This document shows, piece by piece, positions 20,248 to 31,285 of a DNA stretch of 64,000 nt (positions are counted from its first letter, which is position 1; each line of letters opens with the position of its first letter). The stretch comes from Ichthyophis bannanicus (lineage: Eukaryota; Chordata; Amphibia; Gymnophiona; Ichthyophiidae). The stretch lies in NCBI GenBank assembly GCA_033557465.1, contig CM066041.1:156773532-156837531 (forward strand), given 5' to 3'. The translations under genes and the position numbers were made by a program. The notes under the pieces were generated by a model. The model saw only the letters and a program-made list of their open reading frames with translations, did no database searches and was not told the DNA's origin.

Positions 20248-20823
20248 ATGTCCTCGCTCAAACCTGCTAGGTTGGAATATACAGCAGGGGCAACTACGGG
20301 AGCAAAAAGAACTAAAACAAACCCTCCGTCTCCAGCAAAGATGGCACCAGCAAAAGAAATGGATGACTGCCTAAAAGAAATCCTACTAGAGATACGCTCT
20401 GTTAAAGATACAGTGGCAACCAATACAGAAACCAGTTGGAAGAACAAAATAACAGAGCACAGAGAAACAACATAAGGATTTTGGGAATCCCAGAAGGTAG
20501 TAGAAAGGCAAGATATGCTGAAAAACCTTGAAAAATTACTTCCCCAACTTTTGGAACTGGAATTACAACACCCTCTAGAAATAGAACGCGCTCACAGAGT
20601 TCCTTCTCATCAAAGTGTGAATCAGAAGCATCCACGTACAACAGTACTAAAAGTTTTAAGGTACCCACATGCATTAAAAATACTGCAAACAGCGCGAATA
20701 CGTGCTCCAGTACAACATGAAGGAAATAAATTAGTGTTTTTTTCCAGACCTCTGCAAAAGTACAGTGGAGCGGAGAAAGAAACTTTTGTCTCATCGACTG
20801 ACTCTACAGAGATTAAAAGTTAA
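20248..20823 (+). pseudogene. L1 ORF1 protein, two frames
   Basis: ORF1p binds L1 RNA as a trimer. The N-terminal part from ATG 20248 is basic and leads into a short coiled coil (CLKEILLEIRSVKDTVATNT). The RNA-recognition region begins with an LGIPEG motif near 20477. The C-terminal part (20515-20823) has LEIERAHRVPSHQSV and VLKVLRYPHALKILQTARIR, the classic ORF1p C-terminal domain signature. A stop near 20473 and frame changes break it. It is a different family from the ORF1 at 48034-49296. Confidence 0.75.
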
Positions 20824-21299
20824 ATATGGGACGTTCTATCCAGCACGTCTGCGGGTTACAGTTCATAACACCACCCATACCTTTGAAGACCCGGAGGCTT
20901 TACACCAGTTCCTGCAGGAATTTGAAAGAATGGACATGTAGAGGCTGTAAAGGCCTGGAGTGTGGCTCCAATTTACAGAGCCACAGTATTGAGAGAGATC
21001 GGAGGAGGAGTGTGGAAGTGGAAGCAATGAGGTCTGCGAAGGTGAATTTTGTAAGAAAAGAAGACGGAAATGCAAAGTGACGGGGAATAAGATGAATAAG
21101 ACTTCTGTAAACAACTGTTGATAGCAGGATATCAGGTGAATACCGAAAATGTGTAAAATAAGGAAGGTTAAATCATAACTTGTATTAATGGGATAACAGA
21201 AGGGGGGGAGAAGAGAGAGTGAATAGAAATATTACATGGGGTGGGGGGAAAAAGAGGGAATACCAGAGGATGGGCCCCTGGGAAGGTTGGGTATGGTTT

Positions 21300-24150
21300 C
21301 CGCCCAAACTAAATTAGACCAACTGGAGTATCAGATCATGCCGCAATTACACTAACAATAGAAAATATAGTCCCAAAAAGTGGTAGATGGGCATTGGACC
21401 AAAGACTCCTAGGAGATGATAAATTTATAGCATACATAAAATAGCATATAGACACCTACTTTCAAAATAATTTGGTTATGGACACAAAAGGCTGGGCCTT
21501 GTGGGAAGCCTTTAAGGCTTACTTACAAGCTCAAATAACAAGCTATGCTATAGGAGCCGCAGAAACTAATAAAGCGCATATTCTAGATCTTGAGCAACAG
21601 ATTAAGAAGGAAGAGAAATGGTGAGAAATAGTGAGATCAGACTCCTGTAGTCTGCTTACACTTCATAAACTACGTTACCAACATAATACCCTATATTAAG
21701 TCAGGAAGCAAACCAGCTAGTGACACAGCAGAATGCAAAATATCATATGGAAAATAATAAAATTGGGTGGCTATTAGCATGCACCTTAAAAGCACAAAAA
21801 GAAAAATCCAAGATAGTCGCAATTTCTGATGAAAAAGGGAAAGACAGTTGATGATCAAGAATTTCTTGAGAAATTCCAAGGATTCTATAAATCTCTTTAC
21901 TCATCAGAAGTAAGGGAGAACCATCAAAAATTTCAGCGATTCTTAGATGCTGTAGTTCATCCCACTTTAGATGAAGGATAGAAAGAAATGCTAGAAGCAG
22001 AGATAAAAGAAAGTGAAGTAATAGAGGCTATACATATACACCCATAGGGAAGGCTGCAGGACCGGACGGACTACCAGCAGAATTATACCGATCACTTAAA
22101 AAAGAATTGGCCCCCTTTTTTGATGGTCTATTATAAGGTGTTAATGTTACAGATGCCAGAAGTAGGAAACTTCTCGGAAGCTACAATAGTAGTTCACCCA
22201 AACAAAACCTGGACGAGATCCCAAGAAAGTAGAGAGCTATTGGCCGATTTCACTATTAAACACGGACTATAAAATCTATGCAATAATCTTAGTAAATCGA
22301 CTAAAACAAGTGCTCTCATTTTTAATTCACCAGGACCAATGTAGATTTATAAGTGGGAGATCAACTATAGATAATGGAAGGCTAATGTGCCATATATTAG
22401 CTCAAGCAGAAAAGACCTCTACACCATTATTAGGACTCTCACTAGATGCTGATAAGGTGTTTGGTAGACTTGAATGGGGGTTTCTATATCAAGCGTTAGG
22501 ATGGTTCGGAATAGGGCCAAGGTACATTGATATGATTAATCTGATGTATAGAAACCCTATAGGATGATTAAGTACCAATTCGGGTCTGTCAGACGCCTTT
22601 AAATTAGAGAGAGGCACCCGACAAGGGTGTCCCCTTTCTCCTCTCCTATTTAATTTTGCCTCGGAGCCATTAATGATACGGATTCGGAATTCAATTCAAA
22701 TTCAAGGTATAAATATAGGTAGTCATTGAGTAAAATTATCCCCATACGCGGATGACTTAATGCTATTTCTAGAGCCTTCCAGCCTTATGAATGCTCTAGA
22801 GATAATCGAACAATATGCCTCCCTCTCAGGATATACAGTAAGATAAACTGGGAAAAGTCATTGTCAGTCCCCTTAAAGACATTGGTCAAGAAAGTGGATC
22901 TTCAGAAGTTCCCCTTTAGATGGGCAGAATCGTTCAAATACTTAGGAATAAATTTTGGCTTGATGACACAACAAACAATTCATCAAAATATGGAGTATTG
23001 CAAAGAAGTACTGAAATCTTTAACTACAAGATGGTCCCCATTACATATCACATGGAGGGGATGTCTAGAGACAATAAAAATGACACTAGTTCCAAAAATA
23101 AACTATATATTGGCATGCTCCCATTAGGATTTCCAGCCTCTTTTTATAAAGAGGTAGAGAAGATCGACCAAATTCCTTTGGAAACAGAAAGTTCCACGTA
23201 TAGCTTTATGGAAGCTCAAACTACCAAAAGGAGTAGGTGGGGTACAATTCCAGGATTTTAAACTATATCATACTGCCTTCATTCTTAAACAGGGTGTAAG
23301 CTGGCTGAAGGAAGACGCAATAGAACTGGCCTGGAAGATCTTGGAAAGACAGGTTCTATGGCCCATTCCCATACATTTAGCATTAGGGATGATAAATAAA
23401 AAGCAAGACAGTAAAGATCCAGTAGTTCAGGCCGCGCAAAAGGCTTACCAATATTTCTTCTCAATTTGTAGGGAAAAAGGAAATTTTGCAAGAAATTCAT
23501 CTATTTGGTTACATCCCCTCTTGAAGATACACAAAGATCCTATTTATTGGAAACACTAGATAGATAAACAGATATGGACGCTGAATCAGATAGTTAACAA
23601 TACAAACTTTAAATCCTTTGAAGACCTACAATTAGAATACAAACTCCCAAGCTCCTATGCATTTCAATACCTCCAGCTCAAACAGTGCCTGAAAGTAGCT
23701 GGAGTGGTACCGGCAACACTGGTTACAGAACTCCCACAGATAAAGAAACTCCATGACACAACTGAGACAGGTAAAGCTCTAGCAAAAATCTATTCTTTTC
23801 TCCGAGAGGAGAAATCCAAGTGCTGTATAAGGACCGAAAAGATTTGGGAATTGGAGGCCGGAAAATTGCTGACTCCCCAAAATTGGCAAGCTTTCTGGAA
23901 TGGGTTAGTATGTATATCGAACTCAGCAGCTTTAACTCAAACACTTTATTTTCTGGCGCATAGAGTGTATATAACACCTGTAGTGATTTCCAAATGGGTC
24001 CTGCAACAGGGAAACTGATGTTGGACCTGCAATACCCAGATAGGAACACTACGACATATATTATTTGATTGTATACAAGTTAATATCTATTGGAAAGAAG
24101 TGTGGAGACAACTCTCAAATATTTTTCAACAAGGCGGCGATAACATGTAA
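21300..24150 (+). pseudogene. L1 ORF2 (reverse transcriptase) remnant
   Basis: The reverse transcriptase is visible in pieces: INLMYRNPIG after the LSLDADKVFGRLEWGF block (22430-22567), RQGCPLSPLLFNFASEPL (about 22618-22675), YADDLMLFLEPS (about 22745-22780, catalytic YADD), and LGINFGL at about 22941. The 5' endonuclease is only represented by a tail near 21320 (VSDHAAITLTI). The following 1.2 kb is the usual L1 C-terminal region. Multiple in-frame stops show that it is inactive. Confidence 0.75.
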
Positions 24151-24290
24151 TATTTTATTTATTTTTTATTTATTTATTTACATTCTCTTATATACCGCGC
24201 TATTCTGCATCAGTGCGGTTTACATTGAACAAACTGAAATTACATTGAACAGGGCATTATAACTTGGAGATAACTATTTTACAGGGAACA

Positions 24291-25760
24291 TGGGCTATGT
24301 GGTGAAGACTCCTCTCCAGAGGAAATGGAGATAGGGGAAAATCCTGATAGAAGGGATGACACACACAGGATTTCCAAAACTGACTTGGAAAAAACACAGT
24401 TATCGGCTGAGCTGAAGACAAGCCCCAGCCCAGGGGAGGAGTTAGGCTTCAGCACTGATTGGGCACGCCCAGGGGAACGACAGGGAGTGCCGGGAAATGA
24501 AGCCCTTTTTAAATCCTCAGATAGGATTGACAGAGCAGGCAGCAAGGCTGGCAAAGCAGGCAGTGAGGTTGGCAAAGGAGGCAGCAAGGCTGACAAGGAG
24601 AGCAGCAAGAAACGAAGCAGACGAGAAGCAGCTTCCAGTGCACGTTGGTCTTCAGGAGGACCTTGGAATCAAAGGGGAAAAACGCTAGAACCCTGGGAGA
24701 AGGCAGAACCCTGGAACAGTAAGCCTTGGAGCCCAATATACTCTCAAGGAGATCCTTACTACACGGTAGAGCCTAAACGTGGGAAGGCTAGCAAACCCAG
24801 CTCTTGGAGAAAAGGTATTTTGTCTGGTGGCGAGCAGTGCTATAAAAGCCAGGAACCAAAACAGGAAAGAAGTTTTTCTGAGAGAAATTCCCCTAGCAGA
24901 AGAACTAGCCATAAGGCTCCTGAGTTTCTAGAGAGGAGAGAGTCCTGGAAGAAAGGTGCCTGTTCTTATGCCAATGTCTCTGATAAAGGTAAAGCTGAAT
25001 TTCCTAATTTTAATGCCTTGCTGGAGAAACCCTTGTATTGTGCTGACCTCCCTAAGCCAAACTCTGCAACAGGAGCAGATAGTGAGTGGGGGAAGGGAGT
25101 GACCCTTACCGGAGACTATCAAGCAGCTAAAGAGCAGCTACAGGCCGAATTGCTTCTAAAAGAGTTTCAGCAATTTCTGGAGCTAAAGTCGGGGAAACAT
25201 AAGAAACCTGATGAAGAGAACAATTGCCTTAGCCCAGATGAATGTATGCAGATAGATAATGTTGTGCCTACCTTGAATTATGATCCTTGTGCGATGGATT
25301 GCTCTTTATGTTTTAGAGAGTAACAGTGTAAAGAAGCATCTGGAGTTTGTATGAGAAGAATACAAAGTGTTTGCTATACCTGTTGCCTAGCCGTGAAAGT
25401 TCACAAATTGTTTTCACCTGTTTCTGTAAAGCCACGCTGTGAGAACAGCTGTTACTGTGAGGCTGCAATAATCCCAAGCAACCACACGAGGCAAAGCTGA
25501 GTAGAAGCTACCGTGACTGTGTAAAGCTGAGTTAAAGCTATTTAATTTCAGTTGTTTTCCTGACCTCCTGATTTCACCTTTATGTTGAAAGTTGCACCTT
25601 TACGTTATGCACCTTTGAATTGTAAAGCGTTGAAAATATCCCCACAAATAAATTTCTTGCAAGCCTTATCACTCGAGTCACAACTACAACTTTCATCCCT
25701 AAAGAAAAAAACAAGTGTACTACGAATCCCAGCATTCAGAGGGATCAGTACCACCTTTAT
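24291..25760 (+). mobile_element. Solo LTR with embedded ORF (boundaries approximate)
   Basis: It lies between the tail and the head of one SINE. Features parallel the LTRs at 10817 and 15306: a long charged ORF occupying U3, then an AATAAA (about 25647) and a TCACTCGAGTCACAACTACA stretch resembling TCACTCACTCCACAACTACA in the other LTR family. No internal retroelement sequence accompanies it, so it is a solo LTR. The start is near TGGGCTATGTGG or TGTGGTGAAG, and the end is within about 25690-25785. No clean target duplication was found. Confidence 0.6.
24325..25323 (+). CDS. Solo-LTR ORF, 332 codons, unknown function
   Basis: An intact ATG-to-stop frame. The protein is highly charged and Ser/Lys/Glu-rich. 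It has a repeated AGSKAGKAGSEVGKGGSKAD tract (residues about 70-90), a tryptophan-rich section (WSSGGPWNQRG, EPWEKAEPWNSKPW), and a cysteine-containing C-terminus (NYDPCAMDCSLCFRE). No domain was recognised. Its position in the LTR matches the ORF of the element at 10817. Sequence similarity between the two proteins is weak by eye, so shared descent is only suggested. It may be the C-terminal extension of a polyprotein, as in that element, now orphaned. Confidence 0.4.
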   Translation: MEIGENPDRRDDTHRISKTDLEKTQLSAELKTSPSPGEELGFSTDWARPGERQGVPGNEALFKSSDRIDRAGSKAGKAGSEVGKGGSKADKESSKKRSRREAASSARWSSGGPWNQRGKTLEPWEKAEPWNSKPWSPIYSQGDPYYTVEPKRGKASKPSSWRKGILSGGEQCYKSQEPKQERSFSERNSPSRRTSHKAPEFLERRESWKKGACSYANVSDKGKAEFPNFNALLEKPLYCADLPKPNSATGADSEWGKGVTLTGDYQAAKEQLQAELLLKEFQQFLELKSGKHKKPDEENNCLSPDECMQIDNVVPTLNYDPCAMDCSLCFRE

Positions 25761-25999
25761 TCATAAGGGACATTATATAAAGCCACTCCTGCCTGTAAGC
25801 TCTAGGGCCCAGGCAGGAGCGTCGCAGCTATGGAGGGTTAAGTGGCTTGCCCAAGACCAAGGAGCACCTGTGGGACTAGAAACCCCAGTCCTTCCGGCCC
25901 AAAGTTGCTGTCCTCTAGTGGGATTTGAACCCCCGACCTTCCGGCCTGAAGTACCTTGCCCCAACCACTAGGCCACTCCTCCACGCCATATAATATAAT

Positions 26000-26220
26000 A
26001 TAATATAGCTATATACAGATCCCTGGCAGGGATAGATAAGTTAATGAAAAAATATACCAAATTATTTGACTGGATGGTCAGTGTTCCTATCAAAAATATA
26101 TTTCTACATTGGAAAAACCCAGAACTCCTACATGTACAGCAGTGGTGGAATGAGATATGTATGTATCGAAAATATGAAAAGGCATATTTCTTTGCGAGAA
26201 TAAAAATCACGACTTAACAG
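26000..26220 (+). pseudogene. L1 ORF2 C-terminus, continuation
   Basis: The frame after the SINE encodes a lysine- and tryptophan-rich end with an IFLHWKNPELLHVQQWWNEI-like stretch, as expected for the L1 ORF2 C-terminus. The 3'UTR and A-rich tail follow. The continuation across 24150-25990 supports SINE insertion into a pre-existing L1. Confidence 0.6.
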
Positions 26221-26559
26221 AAAAAATGGGAAACCCTAGATAAATTTACAGCCATATAGGAGTGAATGAAGAAATATAGATAAATAAGAGGAGGATGACA
26301 AAAGGAAGATAGAGGCCAACAAAGAATCTATACACACAGAATACAAACAAACTATGCGAGAGCCAGGGGTAGGGGAGGGAAAAGGAGGGGAGGGGTAGGT
26401 ACAGTTTATTTCAAAATGTTAGAAATGTTCACGTTGATGATTGTAATTGCATATAAAACCTAAATAAAGAACTTAAAAAATAAATAAATAAAAGCACAGC
26501 ACCAATCACTGTATTCCCCAAACCAGCCTATCATTATCATGTGGAGCACAAAGTTCAGA

Positions 26560-27075
26560 ATCAGTGACCACAAGGAAGCGAAGGGTGGTGGTGGATGTTG
26601 ACTCTCTTCTGAGGGGTACGGAGGCATCCATCTGCCGACCAGACTTGATGTCCAGAGAGGTATGCTGTCTGCCAAGTGCCAAAATCAGAGATGCTCTGGA
26701 GAGTTTGCCGAGACTCATCAAGCCCACTGACTATTACCCTATGTTGCTCATCCCATGTCGGCACAAATGATACTGCCAGGTATCCCTCTGAGCATATCAA
26801 AAGTGTCTTCATGTCTCTGGGACAGAGGGTGAAGCAAATAGATGCACAGGTGGTATTCTCTTCAATCCTCCCTGTTGAGGGACAGGCCAAGGCAGAGAAG
26901 CTTGCATCCTGGAGATAAATGCATGACTGCGTGGATAGTGTCATCGAGAGCGTTTTGGTTCCCTGGACCATGGGATGCTGTTACAAGGGTTGCAGAGCAG
27001 AGATGGCATCCATCCGTCCAAGAAGGGTCGACTCGTCTTCAGTAGCAGACTGGCTAACCTACTGAAGAGGGCTTT
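26560..27075 (+). pseudogene. LINE ORF1 with SGNH esterase remnant
   Basis: Frames show RKRRVVVDVDSLLRGTEA (with DSLL in place of the usual GDS block), then HVGTND (conserved G-x-N-D block, reached across a frame change near 26755), and VVFSSILPVEG. This matches the C-terminal esterase domain of CR1-group ORF1 proteins, seen intact at 59342-60262. The N-terminal zinc-knuckle part is absent. Confidence 0.65.
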
Positions 27076-27156
27076 AAACTAGATTCGTTGGGGATGTGTG
27101 AAGAAAACCCCTAGGTAAATGAAAACCCCCAGATAAGTGAAACATTCAATACCTTT

Positions 27157-29820
27157 ATGGAAATGGGTAAAAGGGGCAACATATGGAAAGCAATGTATAT
27201 AAATGCCCGTAACATGGGAAATAAGATCCCAGATGTTGAGGCTTTAATTGCAGAGGCTGACTTGGATTTAGTTGTGGTAACAGAGACATGGGTCATGGAC
27301 AACCGTGATTGTGATGTATCTATACCAGGCTATACTTTATTCAGAAAGGACAGGCTACAAAGAAGGGGAGGAGGTGTAGCACTATATGCAAAAAATAAAC
27401 CTATGGAAATACAGGGAAATATGGAAAAGGGAGAGAGGAGGCACTGGGGCTAAACTAGAAAGAGGGAAAGAGAGATCCATTTGCATTGACATGATATACA
27501 GACCTCCCTCACAGGGAGAAGAAGTGGACGGAGATTTAATAGAAGACATACACAGCATTACCAGGAAAGGAGAAGTGCCACCGACAGGGGATTTCAATAT
27601 GCCAAATGTTGACTGGCACATCCCTGATGCAGTATCATCTAGAAGTAAGCAGATCCTGGATTCTTTACAGGAAGAACTATTAAGGTAACTGGTAACAGAA
27701 ACCATATGTGAAGGGGCCAAACTGGACTTAGGGCTTACCAATGGTGAAAGTGTTTCTGATATTATATTGGGAGATCATCTCACATCCAGTGATCACCAGA
27801 TGGTGTGGTTCAGTATTAGGACTAGGGCTGATTAAATCCATTCAAAAGCAAAGGGTCTTAGACTTTAGGAAGATGGGCCAATACCTCAAGGAGTCGTTAG
27901 CAGGATGGGAACAGCTAGGAGATGTAGAAAACCAGTTGGCAAACCTAAAAGGAATATTTTAAGGGCAACCAACCTTTTTGTTAAAATGGTAAATAAAGGT
28001 AAAAGGAAAAGGAGACTACTAGTTTTTGAAAAAAGTATCTGAAAAGGTGAAGTAAAAGAGGAGGCCTTCATGAAATACAAGAGGTCACAGAGAGAGGAAG
28101 ACAGGCATCTATATTTGGAAAAACTGAGAGAAGCCAGCAAAGTAGTCAGGAAAGCAAAGATTCAAAAAGAGGAGGAAATAGCCAATGCAATAAAATTGGG
28201 GGATAAGACATTTTTCAGATGTGTTAGTGAGAAGAGGAAGGGCAAAAGTGGTATTGTCAGACTCAAGGGTGAAGAGGAGGAATATGTAGAAGCTGATGAG
28301 GATATAAAGTGGAATTGTTTAACAAATATTTCTGTTCTGTGTTCACAGATGAAGAACCAGGAGCAGGACCTCAGAAAACACCCACAAACAGGAAGAGAAA
28401 CAAGGGGCATCTTGAACAATTTTCAGAAGACTGTGTTTCTGAGAAACTAGCTAAACTTAAAGTAAAAGTAGACAAAGCAATGGGACCGGATGGGATACAC
28501 CCAAAAATACTGATGGAACTTAGGGACGTTCTAGCAGCTCCACCGGCTGATCTTTTCAATGCCTTGTTGGAGTCGGGAGTGGTGCCAGAGGACTGGAGAA
28601 GAGGCACATGTGCTCCCTTTACACGAAAGCAGAAGTAAGGATGTGGTTGAAAACTACAGACCAGTTAGTTTAACCTCAGTGATGAGTATATTGTTAGAAG
28701 CACTGCTGAAAGAGAAAATAGTGAGGTTTCTGGAGTCAATGGATTACTGTCTCTGAGGCAGCACGGATTCACCAGAGGCAGATCTTGTCAGGCAAATCTG
28801 ATTGATTTCTTTGACTGGGTGACCAGGGCGTTTCACCGAGGGAGAGCCCTAGATGTGGTGTATTTAGATTTCAGTAAAGCCTTTGACACAATTTCAAACA
28901 GGTGACTTTATAAACAAACTGAGCACACTAGGGATGGACCCTAAAGCTAATGCTTGGGTTAGAAATTGGTTGAGTGGGAGGCGACAAAGGTACAGGTAAA
29001 TGGAGCTCACTCTGAGAAGGAGGTTACCAGTGGAGTGCCCCAGGGATCTGTCCTTGGTCTGAATCTTTTTAACATCTTTGTTCAGAAGGGCTATCGGGTA
29101 AGGTTTGCCTCTTTGCGGGTGATACCAAAATCTGCAATAGAGTAGACACCCAGGAAGGTGTAGATAATATGAGGAGGGATCTAACTAAGCTTGAAGAATG
29201 GTCTAGAATAGATTTACAGAGGTTCCCAACTCCAGTCCTGGAGGGCCAAACACCATTCAGGTCTTCAGGCTGTCCCTAATAAATATGCATTTGCATGCAC
29301 TGCCCCCATTGTATTCAAATGTATCTCATGCACATTCATTAGGGACAGCCTGAAAACCTGAATGGTGTTTGGCCCTCCAGGACTGGAGATGGGAACCTCT
29401 GGTCTAGAATTTGGCAGCTGAGATTCAAAACTAAAAAATGTAGGGTCATGCATTTGAGGGGCTGCAGCAATCCAAGGGCGCGATAAAGTATAGGGGGTGA
29501 AGTATTTCTGTCCACAAAAGAAGAGCAGGACCTAGGCGTGATTGTGTCTGATGATCTTAAAGTAGCTAAGCCGGAAGAAAAGGCGACAGCAAAAGCTAGA
29601 AGGATGCTTGGGTGCATTGGGAGAAGAATGGCTGGCAGAAGAAGGGAGGTGCTAGTGCCTCTGTATAAGTCTTCGGTGTAACCTCATTTGGAGAATTGTG
29701 TGCAGTTCTGGAGACCGCACCTTCAAAAGGATATAAACAGGTTGAAGTCAGTACAGAGGGTGGCTACTAAAAGGGTTAGTGGTCTTTGTTCTAAAATGTA
29801 AGAGGACAGACTTAAGGATC
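27157..29820 (+). pseudogene. LINE ORF2 endonuclease-RT, frameshifted
   Basis: The apurinic-type endonuclease begins MYINARNMGNKIPDVEAL, with VVTETWVMDNRD and RRGGGVALYAKN. The GDFNMPNVDWH block lies at 27586-27620. The reverse transcriptase follows with AMGPDGIHPKILMEL (28480), VYLDFSKAFDT (about 28857-28890) and PQGSVLGLNLFNIF (about 29038-29080). The catalytic FADD region is degraded near 29110. The tail with KKCRVMHL-like and DLGVIVSDDLK segments follows the MITE. At least six frames are needed. Confidence 0.75.
29217..29401. mobile_element. Palindromic MITE, CAGAGGTTCCCAAC ends
   Basis: The left end CAGAGGTTCCCAACTCCAGT and the reverse complement of the right end, CAGAGGTTCCCATCTCCAGT, continue as complementary arms for about 70 bp (through CAAACACCATTCAGGT). 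GTCTAGAAT occurs at 29201-29209 and 29402-29410. The left copy is not directly adjacent to the terminus. A hAT relative is likely from the CAG start and the similarity to 30740-31285. Confidence 0.75.
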
Positions 29821-29827
29821 TTAATAT

Positions 29828-30727
29828 GTCTCAAGCCGCCCCAAACAATCAGCATTCTAAACAAAACTATAGCAATGAAGGACAAAGTGAGGTACCTGGG
29901 CATCACCCTGGACAGATCTCTGAACCTACAATCTCACATTACTAAAACTGCAGCAAAAGCCTACCACCGATTGAGGATCATCAGAAAACTCAAACCAATA
30001 CTTGACCAAGACCACTTCCGCACAGTTTGCCAAGCAGTCATCAACCCACTGCTAGACTATGGAAACTCACTATACCAAGGCCTCCCCCAGCAGTCTATTC
30101 ATCCACTCCAAATGGTGCAGAATACTTCAGCACGCATCATCATGGGCACTGCAAGATCTGAACACATCACCCCCGTCCTGCAACAGCTCCACTGGCTTCC
30201 AATAATTGCAAGGGCAAAATTCAAATCAATCCTGAACATTTTCAAAATCTTCCACCACTGCTCTGCAGATGCACTCCTGGATGTAATAACCAAGGATGTC
30301 AGTAACAGGCCTAGAAGAACCAACAATGACAACAGGATCACCTTACCCACAGATTATCACAAGACTAAGCAAGTAACATCTAAGAGAGCTCCCTCGCTAC
30401 TGGCGCCTGCATTATGGAACTCCCTCCCCATGGACATAAGGACCCTAAATGATACCAAGGACTTCCGCAAAGATCTCAAGACCCATCTCTTCACCGAGGC
30501 CTATGAGCAACCACCTTAAGTTGCCAAGCACTAGATAACACCCAAGTGGCCCACTAGCTACCCTCACCACTTAGCCCCAACCACCCATCCCTTTAGACCT
30601 ATAAGTAGATAGCCTTTTACGAATGTGAATCGTATCCCTGCCTGTTGAATGTATGCCTCCCAATGTCTTGTTGACCACTTTGATTGAAGGATAAGGTGGT
30701 ATACAAAACTGTCTAAATAAATAAATG
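29828..30727 (+). mobile_element. 5'-truncated LINE inserted in another LINE
   Basis: It interrupts the host LINE between its DRLKDLN segment (ending about 29827) and YTLEERR-like segment (resuming about 30728 and, after a further insertion, 31294). It contains only the ORF2 C-terminus, a 3'UTR and an (AAATA)n tail. It belongs to the same family as 37300-39050. Confidence 0.75.
29830..30519 (+). pseudogene. LINE ORF2 C-terminal domain
   Basis: The frame from about 29830 to the stop at 30517-30519 encodes YLGITLDRSLNLQSHITK, then LLDYGNSLYQGLP, then RIIMGTARSEHITPVLQQLH with LHWLPI, and ends APALWNSLPMDIRTLND and the FRKDLKTHLF block. These are the standard post-RT blocks in L2-, Rex1- or CR1-group LINEs. 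The frame is intact, but the endonuclease and RT core are lost through 5' truncation. Confidence 0.75.
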
Positions 30728-30739
30728 TATACTTTAGAG

Positions 30740-31285
30740 CAGGGGTGGGGAACCCTGGTCCTGGAGAGCCGCAGACCAGTCAGGTTTTCGGGATATCCCT
30801 AATGAATATGCATGAGATATATATGCATTAGAGATATCCTGCCAACCTGACTGGTTTGTGGCCCTCCAGGGCTGGATTTGGAGACCCCTGCCTTACACCT
30901 CTGTCATTTAAGATTGTGAGTGAGCAAGGTGCAGATGTCCAAGACATCAAAAAGGTTAGATAGAATGTGTCACATTCCTCCTCACTTCTCACCACCACCA
31001 AAATATTGTCTATTAGACAACTTTTTGGTGGTGGTGAGAATCGAGGAGGAATGTGACACATTCTATATACCCTTTCGATGTCTAGGACATCTGCACCTTG
31101 CCCACTCACAATCTTAAATGACAGAGGTGTAAGGCAGGGGTCTCCAAATCCAGCCCTGGAGGGCCACAAACCAGTCAGGTTGGCAGGATCTCTCTAATGC
31201 ATATATATCTCATGCATATTCATTAGGGATATCCCGAAAACCTGACTGGTCTGCGGCTCTCCAGGACCAGGGTTCCCCACCCCTG
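30740..31285. mobile_element. hAT foldback element, near-perfect 546-bp palindrome
   Basis: CTTTAGAG is duplicated at 30732-30739 and 31286-31293, directly outside termini CAGGGGTGGGGAACCCTGGT and its reverse complement. This gives an exact 8-bp target duplication, diagnostic of hAT transposons. The two arms are complementary over about 270 bp each, with the centre near 31012-31014 (TCTATTAGA). There is no coding sequence. The only nearby ORFs mirror one another on both strands because of the palindrome. It sits within the 3' part of a LINE. Confidence 0.9.

Larger units (their letters stand above)
24152..25985 (-). mobile_element. tRNA-derived CORE-type SINE, split by a solo LTR
   Basis: On the minus strand the head at about 25985-25900 has pol III promoter boxes: TGGCCTAGTGG (A box) and GGTTCAAATCC (B box). 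A MIR-like core follows (GGGCAAGCCACTTAACCCTC). The tail, at 24152-24280, is GCGGTATATAAGAGAATGTA and (AAAT)n, like the LINE tails elsewhere in the window, so it was probably mobilised by that LINE. About 1.4 kb of LTR sequence separates head and tail. The SINE lies inside L1 ORF2. Confidence 0.72.
20116..26490 (+). mobile_element. L1-type LINE, interrupted by SINE and LTR
   Basis: It contains ORF1 (20248-20823) and ORF2 (about 21300-24150, continued 25990-26220), then a 3'UTR ending in AATAAAGAACTTAAAAAATA and short AAATA repeats near 26490. AAAAGCACAGAACCA just before the 5' end and AAAAGCACAGCACCA at the 3' end form a 14/15-bp target duplication, so this is a close to full-length insertion. 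Internal stops and frameshifts are frequent. At about 24150 the coding sequence is cut by a minus-strand SINE, and ORF2 resumes at about 25990. Confidence 0.78.

Noticed and set aside
25900..25985. Possible tRNA gene on the minus strand
   Set aside because: A and B boxes are present but no cloverleaf could be drawn, and a MIR-like core follows; it is a SINE head.
30828..31169. Overlapping ORFs on both strands sharing CHIPP.FSPPPK
   Set aside because: Both are products of the hAT foldback palindrome, not genes.
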